Below, piece after piece: positions 1-11,239 of a stretch of 64,000 nt of DNA. A program made the translations under genes and the position numbers. Within the stretch, counting starts at the first letter, position 1, and the number at the start of each line of letters is the position of its first letter. The stretch comes from Bombus terrestris. Taxonomy: Eukaryota > Arthropoda > Insecta > Hymenoptera > Apidae. The notes beneath the pieces are model-generated. The model did not search any database and was not told the DNA's origin. It worked only from the letters and a program-made list of their open reading frames with translations. The stretch covers positions 1,054,001 to 1,118,000 of the forward strand of contig NW_025963551.1 in the NCBI RefSeq assembly GCF_910591885.1. The letters run 5' to 3'.

Positions 1-398
1 TTTAGGTTAGGCTATAGTTATCGGGCGAGCACAGGGAGCGAGGGACGCGTAAGGGTGTGTCACAAACCAACGGTTTGTCACATAGGGACATTGAAATATT
101 CGGACCAGCCCCAGGAGCCGGAAGTCTTTATCGAATTGCCTACAGACAAAAGTTTACAGTATATCAATATTTGTACATAAATAGTAATATCTTCACACAG
201 TACAGTGCAACGTGAGGTCCGAAATCGCTGACAAATTGAGGTAATAACAGGAAATATATGCAAGGCAATATAAGGTATATGTATAGCTTGGAAATTGTAA
301 TCGTTGCTCGCTCGCTCCGCTCGCTCGTAAGAATCAAGTCCAACCTCCCAACCGATCCGACACGTTCGCAAATTTGAAATTAGTCCCCTCCTTATCGA
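1..398 (+). repeat. Partial first monomer (subtype A2), cut by the window edge
   Basis: The window opens at TTTAGGTTAGGCTATAG, about 22 bases into a monomer. The body shows the A2 marks CAGCCCCAGGAGCC and ATATCAATATTTGTAC, and a complete right arm at about 306-327. The next phase point is the ATG at 399. The array therefore continues upstream of the window. Confidence 0.9.
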
Positions 399-445
399 AT
401 GGCGAACGTAAGAGATATTGGTTTTAGGTTAGGCTATAGTTTTCA

Positions 446-464
446 AGCGAGCGCAGCGAGCGAG
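446..464 (+). repeat. Left arm of the monomer inverted repeat (type copy)
   Basis: The arm reads AGCGAGCGCAGCGAGCGAG in the A1 type monomer. Comparable arms exist in nearly every monomer, with a variable centre (GCACAGGGAG, GCACAGCGAG, GAACGGCGAG, GAACGGCAGGCGATGG). It pairs in sequence with the right arm at 729-747. Family B left arms vary more than right arms. Confidence 0.85.
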
Positions 465-728
465 GGTCGCGTAAAGGTGTGTCACAAACCAACGGTTTGG
501 CACTTAGGGACATTGAAATATTCGCACCAGCCCGAGGAGTCGGAAGTCTTTATCGCGTTGCCTACTGACAAAAGTTTACAGTTTATCAATAGTTTTACAT
601 AAATAGTAATATTTCCACATAGTACGGTGCAACATAAGGTCCGAAATCGCTGACAAATTGCGGTAATAACAGGAAATATATGCAAGTCAATATAAGGTAT
701 ATGTATAGCTTGGAAATTGTAATCGTTG

Positions 729-747
729 CTCGCTCGCTCCGCTCGCT
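729..747 (-). repeat. Right arm of the monomer inverted repeat (type copy)
   Basis: The arm reads CTCGCTCGCTCCGCTCGCT, the reverse complement of 446-464 with one mismatch at 739. The core TCGCTCCGCTCGCTCG is kept in most monomers of both families, which makes it among the least variable parts of the unit. Known variants are GCACCGCTC, GATCGCTCGCTCCCC, GCCCCGCTC and GCGCTCGCTGCGC. Confidence 0.85.
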
Positions 748-1665
748 CGTAAGAATCTAGTCCAACCTCACAACCGATCCGACACATTCGTAAATTTGAA
801 GTTAGTCCCCTCCTTATCGGATAACGAAAGCAAGAGGGATTGGTTTTAGGCTAGGCTATAGTTATCGGGCGAGCACAGGGAGCGAGGGACGCGTAAGGGT
901 GTGTCATAAACCAACGGTTTGTCACATAGTGTCATTGAAATATTCGCACCAGCCCCAGGAGCCGGAAGTCTTTATCGAATTGCGTACTGACAAAAGTTTA
1001 CAGTATATCAATATTTGTACATAAATAGTAATATTTTCACACAGTACAATGCAACGTGAGGTCCGAAACCGCTGACAAATTGAGGTAATAACAGGAAATA
1101 TATGCAAGGCAATATAAGGTATATGTATAGCTTGGAAATTGTAATCGTTGCTCGCTCGCTCCACTCGCTCGTAAGAATCTAGTCCAACCTCACCACCGAT
1201 CCGACACGTTGGCAAATTTGAAATATGTCTCCTCCTTATCGAATAGCGAAGGTAACAGGGATTGGTTTTAGGTTAGGCTACAGTTTACGAGCGAGCACAG
1301 CTAGCGACGGACGCGTAAAGGTGTGTCACTAACCAACAGTTTGGCACATAGGGACATTGAAATATTCGCACCTGCCCGAGGAGTAGGAAGTCTTTATCGA
1401 GTTGCCTACTGACAAAAGTTTACAGTTTATCAATAGTTTTACATAAATAGTAATATTTCCACATAGTACAGTTGCAACGTGAGGTCCGAAATCGCTGACA
1501 AATTAAGGTAATAACAGGAAATATATGCACGGCACCATAAGGTATATGTATAGCTTGGAAATTGTAATCGTTGCTCGCTCGCTCCGCTCGCTCGTTAGAA
1601 TCTAGTCCAACCTCACAACCGATCCGACACGTTCGCAAATTTGAAATTAGTCGCCTCCTTATCGG

Positions 1666-2088
1666 ATAACGAACACAAGAGGGATTGGTTTTAGGTTAGG
1701 CTATAGTTATCGATCGAGCGCAGCGAGCGAGGGACGCATAAAGGTGTGTCACAAATCATCGGTTTGGCACATAGGGACATTGAAATATTCGCACCTGCCC
1801 GAGGAGTAGGAAGTCTTTATCGAGTTGCCTACTGACAAAAGTTTACAGTTTATCAATAGTTTTAAATAAATAGTAATATTTCCACATAGCACAGTTGCAA
1901 CGTGAGGTCCGAAATCGCTGACAAATTAAGGTAATAACAGGAAATATATGCACGGCACCATAAGGTATATGTATAGCTTGGAAATTGTAATCGTTGCTCG
2001 CTCGCTCCGCTCGCTCGTAAGAATCTAGTCCAACCTCACAACCGATCCGACACGTTCGCAAATTTGAAATTAGTCGCCTCCTTATCGG
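1666..2088 (+). repeat. Representative A3 monomer (423 bp)
   Basis: This type copy carries CACCTGCCCGAGGAGTAGG, GGGACGCATAAAGG (so no MluI hexamer) and the extra T in ACAGTTGCAACG, which makes the unit 423 bp and shortens the antisense open frame. The phase codon is ATA, so the forward 67-codon frame has no start here. Related copies lie near 1243, 3355, 6733 and 9267 (partly), 7155, 9689 and 13064. Confidence 0.88.
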
Positions 2089-5000
2089 ATAACGAACGCA
2101 AGAGCGATTGGTTTTAGGTTAGGCTATAGTTATCGGGCGAGCACAGGGAGCGAGGGACGCGTAAGGGTGTGTCACAAACCAACGGATTGGCACTTAGGGA
2201 CATTGAAATATTCGCACCCGCCCGAGGAGTCGGAAGTCTTTATCGCGTTGCCTACTGACAAAAGTTTACAGTTTATCAATAGTTTTACATAAATAGTAAT
2301 ATTTCCACATAGTACAGTGCAACGTGAGGTCCGAAATCGCTGACAAATTGAGGTAATAACAGGAAATATATGCAAGGCAATATAAGGTATATGTATAGCT
2401 TGGAAATTGTAATCGTTGCTCGCTCGCACCGCTCGCTCGTAAGAATCTAGTCCAACCTCCCAACCGATCCGACACGTTCGCAAATTTGAAATTAGTCCCC
2501 TCCTTATCGAATGGCGAACGTAAGAGATATTGGTTTTAGGTTAGGCTATAGTTTTCAAGCGAGCGCAGCGAGCGAGGCTCGCGTAAAGGTGTGTCACAAA
2601 CCAACGGATTGGCACTTAGGGACATTGAAATATTCGCACCCGCCCGAGGAGTCGGAAGTCTTTATCGCGTTGCCTACTGACAAAAGTTTACAGTTTATCA
2701 ATAGTTTTACATAAATAGTAATATTTCCACATAGTACGGTGCAACGTAAGGTCCGAAATCGCTGACAAATTGAGGTAATAACAGGAAATATATGCACGGC
2801 AATATAAGGTATATGTATAGCTTGGAAATTGTAATCGTTGCTCGCTCGCACCGCTCGCTCGTAAGAATCTAGTCCAACCTCCCAACCGATCCGACACGTT
2901 CGCAAATTTGAAATTAGTCCCCTCCTTATCGAATGGCGAACGTAAGAGATATTGGTTTTAGGTTAGGCTATAGTTTTCAAGCGAGCGCAGCGAGCGAGGG
3001 TCGCGTAAAGGTGTGTCACAAACCAACGGTTTGGCACTTAGGGACATTGAAATATTCGCACCCGCCCGAGGAGTCGGAGGTCTTTATCGCGTTGCCTACT
3101 GACAAAAGTTTACAGTTTATCAATAGTTTTACATAAATAGTAATATTTCCACATAGTACGGTGCAACGTAAGGTCCGAAATCGCTGACAAATTGAGGTAA
3201 TAACAGGAAATATATGCACGGCACCATAAGGTATATGTATAGCTTGGAAGTTGTAATCGTTGCTCGCTCGTTCCGCTCGCTCGTAAGGTTCTAGTCCAAC
3301 CTCACAACCGATCCGACACGTTCGCAAATTTGAAATTAGTCGCCTCCTTATCGGATAACGTACGCAAGAGGGATTGGTTTTAGGTTAGGCTATAGTTATC
3401 GATCGAGCGCAGCGAGCGAGGGACGCATAAAGGTGTGTCACAAATCATCGGTTTGCCACATAGGGACATTGAAATATTCGCACCTGCCCGAGGAGTAGGA
3501 AGTCTTTATCGAGTTGCCTACTGACAAAAGTTTACAGTTTATCAATAGTTTTACATAAATAGTAACATTTCCACATAGTACAGTTGCAACGTGAGGTCCG
3601 AAATCGCTGACAAATTAATGTAATAACAGGAAATATATGCACGGCACCATAAGGTATATGTATAGCTTGGAAATTGTAATCGTTGCTCGCTCGCTCCGCT
3701 CGCTCGTAAGAATCTAGTCCAACCTCACAACCGATCCGACACGTTCGCAAATTTGAAATTAGTCGCCTCCTTATCGGATAACGAACGCAAGAGGGATTGG
3801 TTTTAGGTTAGGCTATAGTTATCGGGCGAGCACAGGGAGCGAGGGACGCGTAAGGGTGTGTCACAAACCAACGGTTTGTCACATAGGGTCATTGAAATAT
3901 TCGCTCCAGCCCTAGGAGCCGGAAGTCTTTATCGAATTGCCTGCAGACAAAAGTTTACAGTATATCAATATTTGTACATAAATAGTAATATTTTCACACA
4001 GTACAGTGCAACGTGAGGTCCGAAATCGCTGACAAATTGAGGTAATAACAGGAAATATATGCATGGCAATATAAGGTATATGTATAGCTTGGAAATTGTA
4101 ATCGTTGCTCGCTCGCACCGCTCGCTCGTAAGAATCTAGTCCAACCTCCCAACCGATCCGACACGTTCGCAAATTTGATATTAGTCCCCTCCTTATCGAA
4201 TGGCGAACGTAAGAGATATTGGTTTTAGGTTAGGCTATAGTTTTCAAGCGAGCGCAGCGAGCCAGGGTCGCGTAAAGGTGTGTCACAAACCAACGATTTG
4301 GCACTTAGGGACATGGAAATATTCGCACCAGCCCGAGGAGTCGGAAGTCTTTATCGCGTTGCCTACTGACAAAAGTTTACAGTTTATCAATAGTTTTACA
4401 TAAATAGTAATATTTCCACATAGTACAGTTGCAACGTGAGGTCCGAAATCGCTGACAAATTAAGGTAATAACAGGAAATATATGCACGGCACCATAAGGT
4501 ATATGTATAGCTTGGAAATTGTAATCGTTGCTCGCTCGCTCTGCTCGCTCGTAAGAATCTAGTCCAACCTCACAACCGATCCGACACGTTCGCAAATTTG
4601 AAATTAGTCGCCTCCTTGTCGGATAACGAACGCAAGAGGGATTGGTTTTAGGTTAGGCTATAGTTATCGGGCGAGCACAGGGAGCGAGGGACGCGTAAGG
4701 GTGTGTCACAAACCAACGGTTTGTCATATAGGGTCATTGAAATATTCGCACCAGCCCCAGGAGCCGGAAGTCTTTATCGAATTGCCTACAGACAAAAGTT
4801 TACAGTATATCAATATTTGTACATAAATAGTAATATTTTCACACAGTACCGTGCAACGTGAGATCCGAAATCGCTGACAAATTGAGGTAATAACAGGAAA
4901 TATACGCATGGCAATATAAGGTATATGTATAGCTTGGAAATTGTAATCGTTGCTCTCTCGCACCGCTCGCTCGTAAGAGTCTAGTCCAACCTCCCAACCG

Positions 5001-5479
5001 ATCCGACACGTTCGCAAATTTGATATTAGTCCCCTCCTTATCGAATGGCGAACGTAAGAGATATTGGTTTTAGGTTAGGCTATAGTTTTCAAGCGAGCGC
5101 AGCGAGCCAGGGTCGCGTAAAGGTGTGTCACAAACCAACGATTTGGCACTTAGGGACATTGAAATATTCGCACCAGCCCGAGGAGTCGGAAGTCTTTATC
5201 GCGTTGCCTACTGACAAAAGTTTACAGTTTATCAATAGTTTTACATAAATAGTAATATTTCCACATAGTACGGTGCAACGTAAGGTCCGAAATCGCTGAC
5301 AAATTGAGGTAATAACAGGAAATATATGCAAGGCAATATAAGGTATATGTATAGCTTGGAAATTGTAATCGTTGCTCGCTCGCTCCGCTCGCTCGTAAGA
5401 ATCTAGTCCAACCTCCCAACCGATCCGACACATTCGCAAATTTCAAATTAGTCTCCTCCTTATCGAATGGCGAACGTAA

Positions 5480-8013
5480 GAGTTATTGGTTTTAGGTTAG
5501 GCTATAGTTTTCAAGCGAGCGCAGCGAGCGAGGGTCGCGTAAAGGTGTGTCACAAACCAACGGTTTGGCACTTAGGGACATTGAAATATTCGCACCAGCC
5601 CGAGGAGTCGGAAGTCTTTATCGCGTTGCCTACTGACAAAAGTTTACAGTTTATCAATAGTTTTACATAAATAGTAATATTTCCACATAGTACGGTGCAA
5701 CGTAAGGTCCGAAATCGCTGACAAATTGAGGTAATAACAGGAAATATATGCAAGGCAATATAGGGTATATGTATAGCTTGGAAATTGTAATCGTTGCTCG
5801 CTCGCTCCGCTCGCTCGTAAGAATATAGTGCAACCTCACAACCGATCCGACACGTTCGCAAATTTGAAATTAGTCGCCTCCTTTTCGGATAACGAAAGCA
5901 AGAGGGATTGGTTTTAGGTTAGGCTATAGTTATCGGGCGAGCACAGGGAGCAAGGGACGCGTAAGGGTGTGTCACAAACCAACGGTTTGTCACATAGGGT
6001 CATTGAAATATTCGCACCAGCCCCAGGAGCCGGAAGTCTTTATCGAATTGCGGACTGACAAAAGTTTACAGTATATCAATATTTGTACATAAATAGTAAT
6101 ATTTTCACACAGTACAATGCAACGTGAGATCCGAAATCGCAGACAAATTGAGGTAATAATAGGAAATATATGCAGGACAATATAAGATATATGTATAGCT
6201 TGGAAATTGTAATCGTTGATCGCTCGCTCCCCTCGCTCGTAAGAATCTAGTGCAACCTCACAACCGATCCGACACGTTCGCAAATTTGAAATTAGTCCCC
6301 TCCTTATCGAATGGCGAACGTAAGAGATATTGGTTTTAGGTTAGGTTATAGTTATCGATCGACCGCAGCGAGCGAGGGACGTATAAAGGTGTGTCACAAA
6401 TCATCGGTTTGGCACATAGGGACATTGAAATATTCGCACCTGCCCGAGGAGTAGGAAGTCTTTATCGAGTTGCCTACTGACAAAAGTTTACAGTTTATCA
6501 ATAGTTTTACATAAATAGTAATACTTCCACATAGTACAGTTGCAACGTGAGGTCCGAAATCGCTGACAAATTAAGGTAATAACAGGAAATATATGCACGG
6601 CACCATAAGGTATATGTATAGCTTGGAAATTGTAATCGTTGCTCGCTCGCTCCGCTCGCTCGTAAGAATCTATTCCAACCTCACAACCGATCCGACACGT
6701 TCGTAAATTTGAAATTAGTCGCCTCCTTATCGGATAACGAACGCAAGAGGGATTGGTTTTAGGTTAGGCTATAGTTATCGGGCGAGCACAGGGATCGAGG
6801 GACGCGTAAGGGTGTGTCACAAACCAACGGTTTGTCACATAGGGTCATTGAAATATTCGCACCAGCCCCAGGAGCCGGAAGTCTTTATCGAATTGCCTAC
6901 AGACAAAAGTTTACAGTTTATCAATAGTTTTACATAAATAGAAATATTTCCACATAGTACGGTGCAACGTAAGGTCCGAAATCGCTCACAAATTGAGGTA
7001 ATGACAGGAAATATATGCAAGGCAATATAGGGTATATGCATAGCTTGGAAATTGTAATCGTTGCTCGCTCGCTCCGCTCGCTCGTAAGAATCTAGTGCAA
7101 CCTCACAACCGATCCGACACGTTCGCAAATTTGAAATTAGTCGCCTCCTTATCGGATAACGAACGCAAGAGGGATTGGTTTTAGGTTAGGCTATAGTTAT
7201 CGATCGAGCGCTGCGAGCGAGGGACGCATAAAGGTGTGTCACAAATCATCGGTTTGCCACAAAGGGACATTGAAATATTCGCACCTGCCCGAGGAGTAGG
7301 AAGTCTTTATCGAGTTGCCTACTGACAAAAGTTTACAGTTTATCAATAGTTTTACATAAATAGTAATATTTCCACATAGTACAGTTGCAACGTGAGGTCC
7401 GAAATCGCCGACAAATTAAGGTAATAACAGGAAATATATGCACGGCACCATAAGGTATATGTATAGCTTGGAAATTGTAATCGTTGCTCGCTCGCTCCGC
7501 TCGCTCGTAAGAATCTAGTCCAACCTCACAACCGATCCGACACGTTCGCAAATTTGAAATTAGTCGCCTCCTTATCGGATAACGAACGCAAGAGGGATTG
7601 GTTTTAGGTTAGGCTATAGTTATCGGGCGAGCACAGGGAGCGAGGGACGCGTAAGGGTGTGTCACAAACCAACGGTTTGTCACATAGGGTCATTGAAATA
7701 TTCGCACCAGCCCCAGGAGCCGGAAGTCTTTATCGAATTGCCTACAGACAAAAGTTTACAGTATATCAATATTTGTACATAAATAGTAATATTTTCACAC
7801 AGTACAGTGCAACGTGAGGTCCGAAATCGCTGACAAATTGAGGTAATAACAGGAAATATATGCATGGCAATATAAGGTATATGTATAGCTTGGAAATTGT
7901 AATCGTTGCTCGCTCGCACCGCTCGCTCGTAAGAATCTAGTCCAACCTCCCAACCGATCCGACACGTTCGCAAATTTGATATTAGTCCCCTCCTTATCGA
8001 ATGGCGAACGTAA
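5480..8013 (+). repeat. Six-monomer block, first copy (2,534-bp period)
   Basis: Six consecutive monomers are repeated in tandem 2,534 bp downstream with very few changes. The subtype order is the same in both copies, including the unusual monomer near 5,889-6,310 (GCACAGGGAGCAAGG, TTGCGGACTGAC, AATAATAGGAAATA) and the one near 6,733-7,155 (GGATCGAGGGAC, AGGTAATGACAGG). Differences noticed include GACGTATAAAGG here against GACGCATAAAGG in the second copy. The edges are approximate because all monomers are related. Confidence 0.85.
7579..8000 (+). repeat. Representative A2 monomer (422 bp)
   Basis: This type copy carries GGGCGAGCACAGGGAGCGAGG in the left arm region, CAGCCCCAGGAGCC, CTACAGACAAAAG, and ATATCAATATTTGTAC in place of the usual TTTATCAATAGTTTTAC. 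The dyad here is the longest form, with ACAAACC paired to GGTTTGT around an AAC loop. Related copies lie near 821, 3778, 4623, 5889, 10113, 11379, 12643 and 13488. Confidence 0.88.
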
Positions 8014-10547
8014 GAGATATTGGTTTTAGGTTAGGCTATAGTTTTCAAGCGAGCGCAGCGAGCGAGGGTCGCGTAAAGGTGTGTCACAAACCAACGGTTT
8101 GGCACTTAGGGACATTGAAATATTCGCACCAGCCCGAGGAGTCGGAAGTCTTTATCGCGTTGCCTACTGACAAAAGTTTACAGTTTATCAATAGTTTTAC
8201 ATAAATAGTAATATTTCCACATAGTACGGTGCAACGTAAGGTCCGAAATCGCTGACAAATTGAGGTAATAACAGGAAATATATGCAAGGCAATATAGGGT
8301 ATATGTATAGCTTGGAAATTGTAATCGTTGCTCGCTCGCTCCGCTCGCTCGTAAGAATATAGTGCAACCTCACAACCGATCCGACACGTTCGCAAATTTG
8401 AAATTAGTCGCCTCCTTTTCGGATAACGAAAGCAAGAGGGATTGGTTTTAGGTTAGGCTATAGTTATCGGGCGAGCACAGGGAGCAAGGGACGCGTAAGG
8501 GTGTGTCACAAACCAACGGTTTGTCACATAGGGTCATTGAAATATTCGCACCAGCCCCAGGAGCCGGAAGTCTTTATCGAATTGCGGACTGACAAAATTT
8601 TACAGTATATCAATATTTGTACATAAATAGTAATATTTTCACACAGTACAATGCAACGTGAGATCCGAAATCGCAGACAAATTGAGGTAATAATAGGAAA
8701 TATATGCAGGACAATATAAGATATATGTATAGCTTGGAAATTGTAATCGTTGATCGCTCGCTCCCCTCGCTCGTAAGAATCTAGTGCAACCTCACAACCG
8801 ATCCGACACGTTCGCAAATTTGAAATTAGTCCCCTCCTTATCGAATGGCGAACGTAAGAGATATTGGTTTTAGGTTAGGTTATAGTTATCGATCGACCGC
8901 AGCGAGCGAGGGACGCATAAAGGTGTGTCACAAATCATCGGTTTGGCACATAGGGACATTGAAATATTCGCACCTGCCCGAGGAGTAGGAAGTCTTTATC
9001 GAGTTGCCTACTGACAAAAGTTTACAGTTTATCAATAGTTTTACATAAATAGTAATACTTCCACATAGTACAGTTGCAACGTGAGGTCCGAAATCGCTGA
9101 CAAATTAAGGTAATAACAGGAAATATATGCACGGCACCATAAGGTATATGTATAGCTTGGAAATTGTAATCGTTGCTCGCTCGCTCCGCTCGCTCGTAAG
9201 AATCTATTCCAACCTCACAACCGATCCGACACGTTCGTAAATTTGAAATTAGTCGCCTCCTTATCGGATAACGAACGCAAGAGGGATTGGTTTTAGGTTA
9301 GGCTATAGTTATCGGGCGAGCACAGGGATCGAGGGACGCGTAAGGGTGTGTCACAAACCAACGGTTTGTCACATAGGGTCATTGAAATATTCGCACCAGC
9401 CCCAGGAGCCGGAAGTCTTTATCGAATTGCCTACAGACAAAAGTAGACAGTTTATTAATAGTTTTACATAAATAGAAATATTTCCACATAGTACGGTGCA
9501 ACGTGAGGTCCGAAATCGCTGACAAATTGAGGTAATGACAGGAAATATATGCAAGGCAATATAGGGTATATGCATAGCTTGGAAATTGTAATCGTTGCTC
9601 GCTCGCTCCGCTCGCTCGTAAGAATCTAGTGCAACCTCACAACCGATCCGACACGTTCGCAAATTTGAAATTAGTCGCCTCCTTATCGGATAACGAACGC
9701 AAGAGGGATTGGTTTTAGGTTAGGCTATAGTTATCGATCGAGCGCTGCGAGCGAGGGACGCATAAAGGTGTGTCACAAATCATCGGTTTGCCACAAAGGG
9801 ACATTGAAATATTCGCACCTGCCCGAGGAGTAGGAAGTCTTTATCGAGTTGCCTACTGACAAAAGTTTACAGTTTATCAATAGTTTTACATAAATAGTAA
9901 TATTTCCACATAGTACAGTTGCAACGTGAGGTCCGAAATCGCCGACAAATTAAGGTAATAACAGGAAATATATGCACGGCACCATAAGGTATATGTATAG
10001 CTTGGAAATTGTAATCGTTGCTCGCTCGCTCCGCTCGCTCGTAAGAATCTAGTCCAACCTCACAACCGATCCGACACGTTCGCAAATTTGAAATTAGTCG
10101 CCTCCTTATCGGATAACGAACGCAAGAGGGATTGGTTTTAGGTTAGGCTATAGTTATCGGGCGAGCACAGGGAGCGAGGGACGCGTAAGGGTGTGTCACA
10201 AACCAACGGTTTGTCACATAGGGTCATTGAAATATTCGCACCAGCCCCAGGAGCCGGAAGTCTTTATCGAATTGCCTACAGACAAAAGTTTACAGTATAT
10301 CAATATTTGTACATAAATAGTAATATTTTCACACAGTACAGTGCAACGTGAGGTCCGAAATCGCTGACAAATTGAGGTAATAACAGGAAATATATGCATG
10401 GCAATATAAGGTATATGTATAGCTTGGAAATTGTAATCGTTGCTCGCTCGCACCGCTCGCTCGTAAGAATCTAGTCCAACCTCCCAACCGATCCGACACG
10501 TTCGCAAATTTGATATTAGTCCCCTCCTTATCGAATGGCGAACGTAA
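8014..10547 (+). repeat. Six-monomer block, second copy (2,534-bp period)
   Basis: This is the tandem partner of the preceding block at an offset of 2,534 bp. It keeps the same rare marks at the matching places (AGCAAGGGACGCG near 8,484, TTGCGGACTGAC near 8,583, GGTAATGACAGG near 9,532). Private changes include AAAATTTTACAG near 8,593 and AAAAGTAGACAGTTTATTAATAG near 9,440. The monomer that follows (10,535) resembles the one at 5,045, not the block start, which limits the duplication to two copies. Confidence 0.85.
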
Positions 10548-11239
10548 GAGATATTGGTTTTAGGTTAGGCTATAGTTTTCAAGCGAGCGCAGCGAGCCAG
10601 GGTCGCGTAAAGGTGTGTCACAAACCAACGATTTGGCACTTAGGGACATTGAAATATTCGCACCAGCCCGAGGAGTCGGAAGGCTTTATCGCGTTGCCTA
10701 CTGACAAAAGTTTACAGTTTATCAATAGTTTTACATAAATAGTAATATTTCCACATAGTACGGTGCAACGTAAGGTCCGAAATCGCTGACAAATTGAGGT
10801 AATAACAGGAAATATATGCAAGGCAATATAAGGTATATGTATAGCTTGGAAATTGTAATCGTTGCTCGCTCGCTCCGCTCGCTCGTAAGAATCTAGTCCA
10901 ACCTCCCAACCGATCCGACACGGTCGCAAATTTGAAATTAGTCTCCTCCTTATCGAATGGCGAACGTAAGAGTTATTGGTTTTAGGTTAGGCTATAGTTT
11001 TCAAGCGAGCGCAGCGAGCGAGTGTCGCGTAAAGGTGTGTCACAAACCAACGGTTTGGCACTTAGGGACATTGAAATATTCGCACCAGCCCGAGGAGTCG
11101 GAAGTCTTTATCGCGTTGCCTACTGACAAAAGTTTACAGTTTATCAATAGTTTTACATAAATAGTAATATTTCCACATAGTACGGTGCAACGTAAGGTCC
11201 GAAATCGCTGATAAATTGAGGTAATAACAGGAAATATAT

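Larger units (their letters stand above)
399..820 (+). repeat. Representative A1 monomer (422 bp)
   Basis: This complete unit is given as a type copy. The left arm lies at 446-464 and the right arm at 729-747. The right arm equals the reverse complement of the left at 18 of 19 positions, the mismatch being at 739. The gap between the arms is 264 bp. The 67-codon frame from the ATG at 399 to the TAA near 600 is open, and a longer antisense frame overlaps it, but both recur only as by-products of the repeat. A1 marks are GAGGAGTCGGAAG and TTTATCGCGTTG. Close relatives start at 2511, 2933, 5045, 5467, 8001, 10535 and 10957. Confidence 0.92.

Noticed and set aside
520..545. CENP-B box-like sequence on the minus strand
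   Set aside because: TCGGGCTGGTGCGAA fits only seven of the nine essential bases of the CENP-B core, and A2 monomers fit less well.
399..602. Forward 67-codon open frames as genes
   Set aside because: They recur only as part of the satellite, are open in 41 of about 152 monomers, vary freely in sequence and lack any recognisable domain.
446..747. Intact MITE bounded by the inverted arms
   Set aside because: No target-site duplication is seen at the arms, and the arms are composed of a simple GAGC repeat, so a transposon origin stays only a possibility.
2370..2400. TATA-like promoter in the AT-rich stretch
   Set aside because: AATATAAGG and TATATG are simple AT-rich sequence present in every monomer, with no other promoter sign.
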